This document shows positions 43,514 through 51,353 of a stretch of DNA of 64,000 bases, piece after piece. Under the pieces are notes generated by a model. The model was not told the origin of the DNA. It was given only the letters and a program-made list of their open reading frames with translations, and did no database searches. The DNA is from Oscillospiraceae bacterium (GTDB lineage Bacteria > Bacillota > Clostridia > Oscillospirales > CAG-272), in contig SVSI01000002.1 in assembly GCA_015064385.1 (NCBI GenBank), positions 129,315 through 193,314 on the forward strand, read 5' to 3'. How positions within the stretch are numbered: the first letter of the stretch is position 1; every line of letters starts with the position of its first letter. A program made the translations under genes and the position numbers.

Positions 43514-44263
43514 GTGAATAACATTGAAAAATCATTTATAAATTACGCACATAGAGGCGCGAGCTCGTATGCACCCGAAAACACTATGCTCGCATTTTAC
43601 ACGGGAATATATATGGGCGCAAACGGAATTGAGACCGACGTTCAGATAACACGTGACGGCGTTCTTGTCCTCTTTCACGACGATAATATGCTACGTCTTA
43701 CAGGTGTGGACGGCAAGATCTCCGACTATACTCTTGAAGAACTAAAAAAATTCACATTCAAAAAGAACTCTCTGTGCGACAAGATCGCAACCTTAGAGGA
43801 CTTTTTAAAACAATTTTCCTTCCGTGATATCACTTTGGCGATAGAAATAAAACAAGCGGGCATCGAGACACGAGTCGCAGAGATGATACGCAAATACAGT
43901 GCAGAAAAGAAAACCGTTATCACATCATTTATGCTTGACTCGATACGAAAAACGAGAGAGTGCGCACCTGAATTACGCACCGGATTTTTAACAGGCCCGG
44001 TATCTGACGCGCTTATCGAAGAGCTAAAACAAATGGGAGTCACCGAGCTTTGTCCCAACGCCGAGGAGATCACTTCGGAATCCGTTATAAAATGGCACGC
44101 TTGCGGCTTTAACGTACGCGCTTGGGGTGTAAAAAACGAAGAACACATGAAAAAAGTTTACGATGCCGGCGCTGACGGTATGACGGTTAATTTCCCTGAT
44201 AAGCTTGCAAAATACATTAACGAGCGATCGATAAACTGTAATTCAGTCGAACAAAAAGCTTGA
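43514..44263 (+). CDS. Glycerophosphodiester phosphodiesterase
   Basis: 249 aa with intact catalytic motifs: YAHRGASSYAPENTMLAFY, IETDVQITRDGVLVLFHDDN and LAIEIKQ. It hydrolyses glycerophosphodiesters to glycerol-3-phosphate and an alcohol. No signal peptide, so it acts in the cytoplasm. GTG start at 43514 with only a weak AGTAGG site. The stop lies inside the terminator stem. It is a functional contrast to the degenerate GDPD domain at 37.6-38.3 kb. Confidence 0.93.
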   Translation: MNNIEKSFINYAHRGASSYAPENTMLAFYTGIYMGANGIETDVQITRDGVLVLFHDDNMLRLTGVDGKISDYTLEELKKFTFKKNSLCDKIATLEDFLKQFSFRDITLAIEIKQAGIETRVAEMIRKYSAEKKTVITSFMLDSIRKTRECAPELRTGFLTGPVSDALIEELKQMGVTELCPNAEEITSESVIKWHACGFNVRAWGVKNEEHMKKVYDAGADGMTVNFPDKLAKYINERSINCNSVEQKA

Positions 44264-44284
44264 CCTTCGGGTCAAGCTTTTTTC
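44253..44284 (+). terminator. Terminator of the SGNH-GDPD operon
   Basis: 13-bp stem AAAAAGCTTGACC / GGTCAAGCTTTTT with a TTCG tetraloop; the gdpd stop codon is inside the left arm. Confidence 0.93.
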
Positions 44285-44290
44285 TTAATC

Positions 44291-44743
44291 CTATATCATC
44301 TTCACTATCCAGTAGATAACTCCGCACGCAACGCTCGACGCTACTCCGTAGCAGATGACCGGTCCTGCGATAATAAATATCTTTGCGCCGAGTCCGAGCA
44401 CCCATCCCTCTGCCTTGTTGTCAATAGCGGGCGCTACCACCGAGTTTGCAAATCCGCTTATCGGAACGAGAGTTCCCGCACCCGCGTGCTTTGCTATATT
44501 GTCAAAAATACCAAGTCCCGTGAGTACCGCGGTTATCACTACTATGCTTACCGAGGCAAGCGTGCGTGAATCGTCGGTGTTTACGCCAAGATTCTGATAT
44601 ATCTCGAAAAAGAGCTGTCCGATCGTACATATAACTCCGCCGACAAGAAACGCTTTAAGAGAGTTGATGGGGCACTTTGATTTTTCCGCCCTTCCCGATG
44701 CATATTTCGGATAATATTTTTTATCCGTGTCCTTTTGATACAT
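44291..44743 (-). CDS. spoVAC: Stage V sporulation protein AC
   Basis: 150 aa. CPINSLKAFLVGGVICTIGQ, LTGLGIFDNIAKHAGAGTLV and PISGFANSVVAPAIDNKAEG are SpoVAC signatures; several membrane helices. In Bacillus SpoVAC is the mechanosensitive part of the dipicolinic acid channel. The gene stands alone here, 9 kb from spoVAD-spoVAE, instead of directly before them. I use ATG 44743 (AGAAGGG eight bases upstream) over GTG 44752. Confidence 0.93.
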   Translation of the reverse strand: MYQKDTDKKYYPKYASGRAEKSKCPINSLKAFLVGGVICTIGQLFFEIYQNLGVNTDDSRTLASVSIVVITAVLTGLGIFDNIAKHAGAGTLVPISGFANSVVAPAIDNKAEGWVLGLGAKIFIIAGPVICYGVASSVACGVIYWIVKMI

Positions 44744-44761
44744 TTTTATCACCCTTCTTTT

Positions 44762-44795
44762 GTTTTATATATTTGCAAAAAATATGATAATATTC
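44762..44795 (-). promoter_or_regulatory. Promoter-like block of spoVAC, shared with spoVAD
   Basis: Minus strand: GAATA at 44795-44791, 11 bases, TTTGCAAA, 3 bases, ATAAAACAAAA, then GAAGG. Same elements, order and nearly the same spacing as upstream of spoVAD. Confidence 0.45.
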
Positions 44796-44806
44796 CCGAT
44801 TATCTC

Positions 44807-44835
44807 TTGCCATATTTGCCTTTTTGTGTTAAAAT
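44807..44835 (+). promoter_or_regulatory. Promoter of the yqeG-type gene
   Basis: TTGCCA at 44807-44812, 17 bases, TAAAAT at 44830-44835. Confidence 0.65.
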
Positions 44836-44864
44836 AAGGAAAATAAGCTTTAAGGATCTTTATT

Positions 44865-45404
44865 ATGTCAATTTTCACACCGAACGCTTTTTTTCAAAGC
44901 ATATACGATATTACACCCGAGTTTCTGCTCGATAACGGGATAAAGGCGATCGTGAGCGATATAGACAACACGCTCGTCACGTACGACGATCCCGAGCCGA
45001 CAGAAAAGCTCCTTGGTTGGTTCAAAACGCTCGAGGACGCCGGAATAACGCTCGCCTTTATATCGAACAACAAGGGCGGCAGAGTCGAGCTTTTCAACCG
45101 CTCGCTCGGATACGTTTCATTTTCAAACGCGCACAAGCCGTGCAAAAAAACGATGCTTCGCGCAATAGAGACGCTCGGAGCGGGCAAGGAGCACACCGCC
45201 GCGCTCGGCGATCAGATACTCACCGACGTTCTGGCAGGAAACAGATCGGGGATATTCACAATACTCGTTCCGCCGATAAAGGACAAGACCAATCTTTTCT
45301 TCAAGACGAAGCGTCTTTTGGAGAGAAAAACGGTCAAAAAATACTTAAAAGATCATCCGGAGGCAAAGATAGATTATGAGCACACTGTTTGGGCCAAGTG
45401 GTAA
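44865..45404 (+). CDS. YqeG family HAD phosphatase
   Basis: 179 aa of the HAD IIIA subclass. Motif I is VSDIDNTLVTYDDPEP, with the nucleophile Asp; motif II is LAFISNNKGGR; motif III lies in NAHKPCKKTML and motif IV in ALGDQILTDVLAGNRSGIF. The YqeG group is presumed to dephosphorylate phosphatidylglycerophosphate-type or sugar phosphates; not proven here. AAGGAT is 7 bases before the ATG. The next gene overlaps the 3' end by 29 bases. Confidence 0.9.
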   Translation: MSIFTPNAFFQSIYDITPEFLLDNGIKAIVSDIDNTLVTYDDPEPTEKLLGWFKTLEDAGITLAFISNNKGGRVELFNRSLGYVSFSNAHKPCKKTMLRAIETLGAGKEHTAALGDQILTDVLAGNRSGIFTILVPPIKDKTNLFFKTKRLLERKTVKKYLKDHPEAKIDYEHTVWAKW

Positions 45405-46218
45405 CAGCAAGGCGTTTTACGATTCAGGACTAAAGCACACCTATCAGGCACCGAAATGGGTGTCCGAAATGGGACTCGACGCATACGAATATTCGGCAGG
45501 AAACGGAGTTACCGGCAGTCTCGAGACCTTCGCGAAAATAGGTGCAGAGGCGAAGAAATACAACATCAAGACCTCGTTTCACACTCCTTATTACATTTCA
45601 CTTTCGGGACAGATACCCGAAAAGCGCCTTAAGAGTCTTTCTTATATCGGACAGAGTCTTGACGCCGCAGAGGCGCTCGGCGCAGATATTATAGTCATTC
45701 ACATGGGCGGCGCCACAAAAATGAGCCGCGAGGAAGGAATGGCTCTTTCAAAGGATACTATATACAAAGCTCTGGAAGCATTCCCCGATACTAAGATCCG
45801 TTTCGGTCTTGAAACCATGGGAAAGATCGGACAGCTCGGCACGCTTGAAGAGGTACTCGATATCTGCAGTATCGATCCCCGCCTCTGTCCCGTAGTCGAT
45901 TTCGGACATCTGAATGCACGTAACATCGGAAACTATTTCGTTACCGAGGACGATTACAGAAGAGTGTTTGACTTTATAGGCAAAGCACTCGGATACGAGT
46001 ACGCAGACACCCTCCACTGTCATTTTTCCAAGATCGAATATACCGACAAGGGCGAAAAAAGACACCTCACGCTCGAAGATACCGTTTACGGTCCCGCCTT
46101 TGAACCCCTTATGGACGCGCTTGTAAAGGACGGATATTCGCCGCGTATCATCTGCGAGTCGGACGGCACGCAGGCACGCGACGCACTTGAAATGAAAAGA
46201 TATTATATGGGGCTCTGA
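45376..46218 (+). CDS. Endonuclease IV-like TIM-barrel protein
   Basis: 280 aa, AP endonuclease 2 superfamily. Metal-ligand regions of endonuclease IV can be followed: TSFHTPYYISL (His), IIVIHMGG (His), FGLETMGK (Glu), VVDFGHLNARN (Asp, His), TLHCHFSK (His), KRHLTLED (His) and ICESDG (Glu). It probably repairs abasic sites, though other sugar-binding TIM barrels share the fold. It starts inside the yqeG-type gene (29-base overlap) with GGAGG about 12 bases before its ATG. Followed by a triple repeat. Confidence 0.85.
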   Translation: MSTLFGPSGNSKAFYDSGLKHTYQAPKWVSEMGLDAYEYSAGNGVTGSLETFAKIGAEAKKYNIKTSFHTPYYISLSGQIPEKRLKSLSYIGQSLDAAEALGADIIVIHMGGATKMSREEGMALSKDTIYKALEAFPDTKIRFGLETMGKIGQLGTLEEVLDICSIDPRLCPVVDFGHLNARNIGNYFVTEDDYRRVFDFIGKALGYEYADTLHCHFSKIEYTDKGEKRHLTLEDTVYGPAFEPLMDALVKDGYSPRIICESDGTQARDALEMKRYYMGL

Positions 46219-46399
46219 AAACTTTGCCTTCGGCGACCTAGGACCTTTTTGAAAAAAGGTTCCAAGAACTCCAAAAACTTGCCTTCGGCGACTTAGAACC
46301 TTTTTAGAAAAAGATTCCAAGAACTCCAAAAACTTGCCTTCGGCGACTTAGAACCTTTTTAGAAAAAGGTTCTAAGAACTCCAAAAACTTTACTTAAAA
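46219..46399 (+). repeat. Three tandem 55-bp hairpin units, copy 2 of the intergenic repeat family
   Basis: The unit containing GCCTTCGGCGAC begins at 46226, 46281 and 46336, a constant 55-base period. Each unit carries an inverted repeat; in unit 3 it is the perfect AGAACCTTTTT / AAAAAGGTTCT. The array ends in AAAAACTTTACTTAAAA (46383-46399), identical to the end of the element between def and fmt. Its AAAAGG also provides the ribosome binding site of the next gene. Confidence 0.85.
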
Positions 46400-46410
46400 G
46401 GATATTGATT

Positions 46411-47469
46411 ATGACAAAACGAGAAAGACTTATTGCATCTTTTCCGGATGATATTGACGCGCTTATCGTAACTCACGAGAAAAATCAGCGCTACCTCACG
46501 GGATTTGATTTCACAGACGGATACGTTATCGTAACGCGCGAAAAGTCGGCGCTTTTCACAGATTTTCGCTACATTGAAGCTGCAAACGCCGAGGTTGATA
46601 AGGATTATACCGTCTATATGTTTGAGCGCGGAAACACCTCCTCTCTTATGACGCAGTTTCTCAAGGAAAACCACGCCAAAAGAGTGGGGTTCGAGAGCGC
46701 TACCCTGCCGTACGACCAAAAAGAGCGCATATCAATGCTTCTGCCCGAGACGGAGCTTATCCCCGTAGGCGGTCTTATTGAAAAATTACGTGTTTACAAA
46801 ACGCCCGACGAGGTCGATAATATGATACGCGCACAGCGTATTGCAGAAGGCGCGTTTGATCATATTCTCGGATATATTTCGCCAAACGTCACCGAGATCG
46901 ACGTTGCGCTCGAGCTTGAATTCTTTATGCGAAGAAACGGCGCGGAGGCAATATCCTTCCCCACCATTTCGGTTTCGGGAAGCGCATCGTCTATGCCGCA
47001 CGGGGTGCCGAGAAACGTAAAGCTCGAAAAGGGATTTCTCACTATGGACTTCGGCGCCGTATATCGCGGCTACTGCTCGGATATGACCCGTACGGTCGTT
47101 ATCGGTAAGGCGGACGAGGATATAAAAAAGGTGTATAACACCGTCCTTCGCGCGCAGACGGAAGCTCTTGACGCATACCGCGCAGGCATTACCGGCGGTG
47201 AAGCGGACAAGGTCGCGCGCGACATAATATACTCTGCGGGATACGAAGGGTGCTTCGGTCATTCGCTCGGTCACGGCGTGGGAATGGACGTTCACGAGAG
47301 TCCCCGTGTTTACGGCGGAGATCTTCTTGAAACGGGACACGTTATCACCTGTGAGCCGGGCATATATATCCCCGGAAAATACGGATGCCGAATAGAGGAT
47401 ATGGTCTATCTTTCGCAAAACGGAGCCGTAAATCTCACAAACTGCCCGAAAGAGCTTATCGAAATCTAA
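46411..47469 (+). CDS. pepQ: Xaa-Pro aminopeptidase (M24B)
   Basis: 352 aa. A creatinase-like N-terminal domain (LIVTHEKNQRYLTGFDFTDG) precedes the pita-bread domain. Its five metal ligands lie in TMDFGAVYRGYCSDMTRT (two Asp), GHSLGHGVGMDVHE (His), ITCEPGIYIP (Glu) and RIEDMVYL (Glu). It cleaves N-terminal residues before proline. I use ATG 46411, with AAAAGGAT 7 bases upstream. It precedes efp, a common neighbour in Bacillota; both serve handling of proline-containing sequences. Confidence 0.93.
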   Translation: MTKRERLIASFPDDIDALIVTHEKNQRYLTGFDFTDGYVIVTREKSALFTDFRYIEAANAEVDKDYTVYMFERGNTSSLMTQFLKENHAKRVGFESATLPYDQKERISMLLPETELIPVGGLIEKLRVYKTPDEVDNMIRAQRIAEGAFDHILGYISPNVTEIDVALELEFFMRRNGAEAISFPTISVSGSASSMPHGVPRNVKLEKGFLTMDFGAVYRGYCSDMTRTVVIGKADEDIKKVYNTVLRAQTEALDAYRAGITGGEADKVARDIIYSAGYEGCFGHSLGHGVGMDVHESPRVYGGDLLETGHVITCEPGIYIPGKYGCRIEDMVYLSQNGAVNLTNCPKELIEI

Positions 47470-47507
47470 AAAAATACAAAAATATTAGTATTTTTAGTCA
47501 AAAGTAC

Positions 47508-47536
47508 TTGAAATTATCGCTTTGATGCGTTATAAT
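47508..47536 (+). promoter_or_regulatory. Promoter of efp
   Basis: TTGAAA at 47508-47513, 17 bases, TATAAT at 47531-47536. efp can therefore be transcribed independently of pepQ. Confidence 0.8.
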
Positions 47537-47583
47537 AAAATGAATATAAATGTAAAATTCACTTAATTTTGGAGGTACTTAAA

Positions 47584-48141
47584 ATGGTAGTAGCCGGTGA
47601 TTTCAGAAACGGTGTCACATTTGAAATGGACGGAAAGGTAATGCAGGTAATCGAATTCCAGCACGTTAAACCCGGTAAGGGCGCAGCTTTCGTAAGAACC
47701 AAGCTTCGTAACGTAATAACGGGCGCTGTTATCGAAACTTCCTTCAGCCCTACGGACAAGTTTGAAAACGCATACGTCGAAAGAAGAGATATGCAGTATC
47801 TTTACTCTGACGGCGATCTTTACTACTTTATGGATCTTGAAAACTACGAGCAGTTCCCCATCAACGGAGACATTCTCGACGACAACTTCAAGTTCGTAAA
47901 GGAAGAAATGATTTGTAAGGTAGTTTCCTACAAGGGTAACGTATTCGCAGTTGAAGCTCCTATGTTCGTTGAGCTTGAGGTTACCGATACCGAGCCCGGA
48001 TTTGCAGGAAATACCGCTCAGGGCGCTCTTAAGCCCGCAACTCTCGAGACCGGCGCTCAGATCAAGGTTCCGCTCTTCATCAACATCGGAGACGTTCTCA
48101 AGATCGACACCAGAACGGGTGAATATCTCTCCAGAGCTTAA
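47584..48141 (+). CDS. efp: Elongation factor P
   Basis: 185 aa. Relieves ribosome stalling at polyproline. Three beta domains; the tip loop [16 protein letters not shown] carries the Lys that other bacteria modify. [37 protein letters not shown] and [20 protein letters not shown] are signatures. ATG at 47584 with GGAGG 8 bases upstream; an upstream in-frame TTG is not needed. No EpmA or EpmB-type modification gene is near. Confidence 0.97.
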   Translation: MVVAGDFRNGVTFEMDGKVMQVIEFQHVKPGKGAAFVRTKLRNVITGAVIETSFSPTDKFENAYVERRDMQYLYSDGDLYYFMDLENYEQFPINGDILDDNFKFVKEEMICKVVSYKGNVFAVEAPMFVELEVTDTEPGFAGNTAQGALKPATLETGAQIKVPLFINIGDVLKIDTRTGEYLSRA

Positions 48142-48178
48142 GGCGCTTACTTAAAATTCACGAAAAGAGGTAATTAAA

Positions 48179-48604
48179 ATGACACTTACCGAAAAGACAG
48201 CTTATATCAAGGGACTTATGGAAGGTCTTGATTTCAAGGCAGACACTCCCGAAAAGAAGATCCTTGCGGCAGTTATCGACCTTCTCGACGACGTAGCTAT
48301 TGCAGTTACCGAGGCAGAAGAGGATATCGAATACCTCAACGACTACGTTGAAGAGCTTGACAGCGACCTTGGCGACGTTGAGAGCGACATCTACGAGTGC
48401 GATGACGACGACTGCGATTGCGACTGCTGCGACTGTGATGACGACGATTACTACGAGGCAATTTGCCCCAAGTGCGGCGAGGTCATCTATCTTGACGAAG
48501 ATCTTCTCGCGTGCGACGACATTCTCTGCCCCGAGTGCGGCGAGAAACTCATCTGCGAGCTCGACGAATGTGACGAGTGCGACGGATGCTGCGACGAGGA
48601 ATAA
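48179..48604 (+). CDS. Acidic cysteine-rich zinc-ribbon protein (CD1247 N-terminal-like)
   Basis: 141 aa. The first 65 residues form an acidic helical domain (LTEKTAYIKGLMEGLDF, AVIDLLDDVAIAVTEAEEDI, LNDYVEELDSDLGDV) like the N-terminal domain of the clostridial CD1247 group. Residues 73-90 are almost only Asp and Cys (ECDDDDCDCDCCDCDDDD). A zinc ribbon (CPKC at 97-100, CPEC at 117-120) and a second Cys/Asp/Glu tail (CDECDGCC) follow. The C-terminal half looks made to bind metal. The function is unknown. It lies 37 bases after efp and is probably co-transcribed. Confidence 0.8.
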   Translation: MTLTEKTAYIKGLMEGLDFKADTPEKKILAAVIDLLDDVAIAVTEAEEDIEYLNDYVEELDSDLGDVESDIYECDDDDCDCDCCDCDDDDYYEAICPKCGEVIYLDEDLLACDDILCPECGEKLICELDECDECDGCCDEE

Positions 48605-48622
48605 GTCGTTTTTCAAAAAAGC

Positions 48623-48665
48623 AAAGCGCCCGCTTTCCGTTTTCCGGACATCGGGCGCTTTATTA
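48623..48665 (+). terminator. Terminator after the acidic cysteine-rich gene
   Basis: 10-bp stem AAAGCGCCCG / CGGGCGCTTT with a 19-base loop that can itself pair (TCCG/CGGA). The T tail is short. Confidence 0.7.
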
Positions 48666-48685
48666 AGGAAAAAAGGAGGAGCGCG

Positions 48686-50011
48686 GTGAGAACTCTGAAA
48701 GCTTCAATATATACTCTCGGCTGCAAGGTCAACTCGTACGAAAGTATAGCAATAAGCGAAAAACTCCGTGAAAACGGCATCGAGATATGCAAGCCGTCCG
48801 AAAAGGTCGATATCTGCATAATAAACACCTGCGCGGTCACCTCCGAGGCGGAGAGAAAATCCCGCCAGATAGTTCGGCGAATGGCATCTCTCTCAGAGGG
48901 TGCTTATATAATAGTTACGGGATGTTCTGCCCAGGCGGACGCCGAAAAGATGCTGCAGATCAAGGGCGTGTCGGCAGTATGCGGAAACAGAGAAAAAATG
49001 AAAGCCGCAGATCTTGCGATAGCGTACGCCGAAAAGCTCCGTGAAAACGATAAAATCAAGGGAGATAAGGTAATCTGCTCGTGCGAGCTTGAGGACGCTC
49101 CGTTTGAAAAAATGCAGATAAACTCAAGCGAGCGAACCAGAGCCGTCATCAAGATCGAGGACGGCTGTGAGAGCAAATGCGCTTACTGTATTATCCCGTC
49201 ACTGCGCGGAAAAATACGCTCAAAGGATCCGCTTGACGTTATACGCGAGGCAAAAGCACTCGCCCAAAACGGCTACCGCGAGATAGTTCTCACGGGAATT
49301 GAGGTCTCGGCTTACGGCAAGGATCTCGGTATAAAGGACGGTCTTGCATCTCTTATCGAGGAGCTTGACAAGATAGAAAGCATAGAGCGCATCCGCCTCG
49401 GATCGCTCGATCCCTCAAGCATAAGCAGCAGCTTTATTGACAGAGTATCGAGAGTGCCGTCGTTTGCACCGCATTTTCATCTTTCGCTCCAAAGCGGCTG
49501 CAACAAGACTCTCTTTGCTATGAAACGAAGGTATAACGTTGACACGGTCAAAAAAGCGGTAAACGAAATACGCGCAAAAATACCAAATGCGACCTTCACC
49601 TCAGACATTATAGTCGGATTTCCGGGCGAAACGGACGAAGATTTTAATGAAACGAAAGAATTTTTATCGTCCCTTTCCTTGCTTTCCATGCACATTTTTG
49701 CATACTCAAAGCGTCCCGGAACACTTGCCGCAACGATGGACTTTCAGGTATCTCCCGAAAAGAAATCGGAGAGAATGAAGATCCTTGAAACGCTTCGCGA
49801 CGATATGACGGCAAGCATTCTTGACGGATACCTTGGAAAAGAGCTTGAAATAATAGTTGAGGAATATAAGGGCAACGCGCTTGCTCTCGGTCATACGGCA
49901 AACTTCATCGAGGCGGGGATAGAAAACGCACCCGAAAATCTCGGTGGAAAAATCGTAAAGCTTATGGCTGAACGTCACGAAAATGGCGTTATTTACGGAA
50001 AAATACTCTAA
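48686..50011 (+). CDS. mtaB: tRNA t6A37 methylthiotransferase
   Basis: 441 aa radical-SAM enzyme that turns t6A37 of tRNA into ms2t6A37. The N-terminal UPF0004 domain has YTLGCKVNSYES, INTCAVTSEAERKSRQ and TGCSAQ (three cysteines for the auxiliary cluster). The radical-SAM motif is GCESKCAYCIIPSLRG. FHLSLQSGCNKTLFAMKRRY and SDIIVGFPGETDEDF follow, with a TRAM domain at the end. GTG start at 48686 with AAAGGAGGAG upstream. The MtaB rather than MiaB assignment rests on the GCKVNSYES start. Confidence 0.93.
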   Translation: MRTLKASIYTLGCKVNSYESIAISEKLRENGIEICKPSEKVDICIINTCAVTSEAERKSRQIVRRMASLSEGAYIIVTGCSAQADAEKMLQIKGVSAVCGNREKMKAADLAIAYAEKLRENDKIKGDKVICSCELEDAPFEKMQINSSERTRAVIKIEDGCESKCAYCIIPSLRGKIRSKDPLDVIREAKALAQNGYREIVLTGIEVSAYGKDLGIKDGLASLIEELDKIESIERIRLGSLDPSSISSSFIDRVSRVPSFAPHFHLSLQSGCNKTLFAMKRRYNVDTVKKAVNEIRAKIPNATFTSDIIVGFPGETDEDFNETKEFLSSLSLLSMHIFAYSKRPGTLAATMDFQVSPEKKSERMKILETLRDDMTASILDGYLGKELEIIVEEYKGNALALGHTANFIEAGIENAPENLGGKIVKLMAERHENGVIYGKIL

Positions 50012-50053
50012 ACGCGAAAACGATCGATTACTTTTGAGAGGTAATTATCATAT

Positions 50054-51181
50054 ATGACAAACACACACGACAAATTCTATCGCGGTGTCGCCGAAATAGA
50101 CCTCGGCGCCATCAAGAAAAACACCGAATACCTCACCTCCCTTCTTCCCGAGGGCGCAGAGAGTGTAGCGGTCATAAAAGCAGACGCTTACGGACACGGA
50201 GCAAAAGAGGTCTGCCGTACGCTTTGCGATACCGTATCCGCATTCGCGGTGGCAACGCCCGAGGAGGCGCACGAGATACTCGATATAGCGCACGGCAAGG
50301 ATATTTACATTTTGGGATACGTCCGTCACGACGAATTCGGCTTTTGTGCAGACAGCGGAGTTATTCCCGCAATCTTCTCATACGAGGACGCGCTTGCGTG
50401 CTCAAGGGCGGCACAGGCGCTCGGAAAGACCGCACGCATAAACGTAAAGGTAGATACGGGAATGGGGCGCATCGGATTTTCCGCTTCAAAGGAGGCGGCA
50501 GACACCGTTGCCAAAATTGCCGCACTTCCCTACGTATCACTTTACGGACTTTTTACTCATCTTGCAACCTCCGACTGCGCGGACAAGAGCTACGCTGTTG
50601 CGCAGACCGAACGCTTCAAGGAATTTATTTCTCTTTGTAAGGAGCGCGGTGTAAGCTTTGAAAAGATACACTGTGCAAACAGTGCAGCGGCAATAGCTAT
50701 GCCGGAGGCACCGGGAAATCAGTTCAGAATAGGAATCTCCCTTTACGGATATTTGCCGTCCGAAGAGGTATCGCTTCCCGAAGCCCTTACTCCCGCAATG
50801 ACCTTTAAGAGTCACGTCGTGTTCGTCAAAAAAATCAAAAAGGGCGACGCCGTGGGATATGGGAGAACATTTATTGCCGAAAGCGACACAGAAATAGCGA
50901 CCGTGCCGATCGGATACGCCGACGGATATCCGAGGGCACTCTCGAACAAGGGACGAGTTATCGTAAACGGAAGATACGCAAAGATCGTAGGTCGCGTATG
51001 TATGGATATGTTTATGATAGACGTCAGCGGAATGGACGTACGCGTAGGAGACGAGGTCACACTTATAGGAAAAGACGGTGGCTGCACCGTAGATGCAGAC
51101 GAGATAGCATCCCTCTCGGACACCATTTCGTATGAAATTCTGTGCGGTATCGGAAAAAGAATCCCGAGAAGATATATTTAA
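50054..51181 (+). CDS. alr: Alanine racemase
   Basis: 375 aa PLP enzyme supplying D-alanine for peptidoglycan. The PLP lysine is in AVIKADAYGHGAKEV. KVDTGMGRIGF and the catalytic Tyr region KGDAVGYGRTF are present, as are IATVPIGYADGYPR and GRVCMDMFMIDVSG. The length is normal. It follows mtaB by 42 bases (AGAGG upstream) and is ended by a terminator. Confidence 0.96.
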   Translation: MTNTHDKFYRGVAEIDLGAIKKNTEYLTSLLPEGAESVAVIKADAYGHGAKEVCRTLCDTVSAFAVATPEEAHEILDIAHGKDIYILGYVRHDEFGFCADSGVIPAIFSYEDALACSRAAQALGKTARINVKVDTGMGRIGFSASKEAADTVAKIAALPYVSLYGLFTHLATSDCADKSYAVAQTERFKEFISLCKERGVSFEKIHCANSAAAIAMPEAPGNQFRIGISLYGYLPSEEVSLPEALTPAMTFKSHVVFVKKIKKGDAVGYGRTFIAESDTEIATVPIGYADGYPRALSNKGRVIVNGRYAKIVGRVCMDMFMIDVSGMDVRVGDEVTLIGKDGGCTVDADEIASLSDTISYEILCGIGKRIPRRYI

Positions 51182-51187
51182 CCATAT

Positions 51188-51213
51188 AAAGCTCCGTCAG
51201 AGCGGAGCTTTTT
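51188..51213 (+). terminator. Terminator of alr
   Basis: 9-bp stem AAAGCTCCG / CGGAGCTTT, loop of six, followed by T residues. Confidence 0.88.
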
Positions 51214-51273
51214 CATTTTAGTGAAAATTTATTATAAAAAATAGTAAAAATATTATTTCGCGTCCGTTTTTAC

Positions 51274-51302
51274 TTGACTTTTTGTATGTCGTGGTTTATA
51301 AT
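51274..51302 (+). promoter_or_regulatory. Promoter of the Gfo/Idh/MocA gene
   Basis: TTGACT at 51274-51279, 17 bases, TATAAT at 51297-51302. Transcription would begin near 51309, after the upstream in-frame ATG at 51282, which supports the start at 51354. Confidence 0.82.
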
Positions 51303-51303
51303 G

Positions 51304-51326
51304 AATTTGACCAAAAGAGTCAAATT
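51304..51326. promoter_or_regulatory. Inverted repeat at the transcription start, possible operator
   Basis: AATTTGAC, seven bases, GTCAAATT: 8-bp perfect arms centred about 6 bases after the predicted transcription start. A repressor bound here would block the promoter. Confidence 0.5.
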
Positions 51327-51353
51327 TTCATAACACAAGTGAGGATACTTAAA

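Noticed and set aside
46219..46399. 55-bp repeats as a CRISPR array or attachment site
   Set aside because: The units are directly adjacent with no unique spacers, and no cas gene or integrase is near.
47470..47500. Weak AT-only hairpin (AAAAATAC / GTATTTTT) after pepQ as a terminator
   Set aside because: The stem is almost all A-T and could arise by chance; not strong enough to list.
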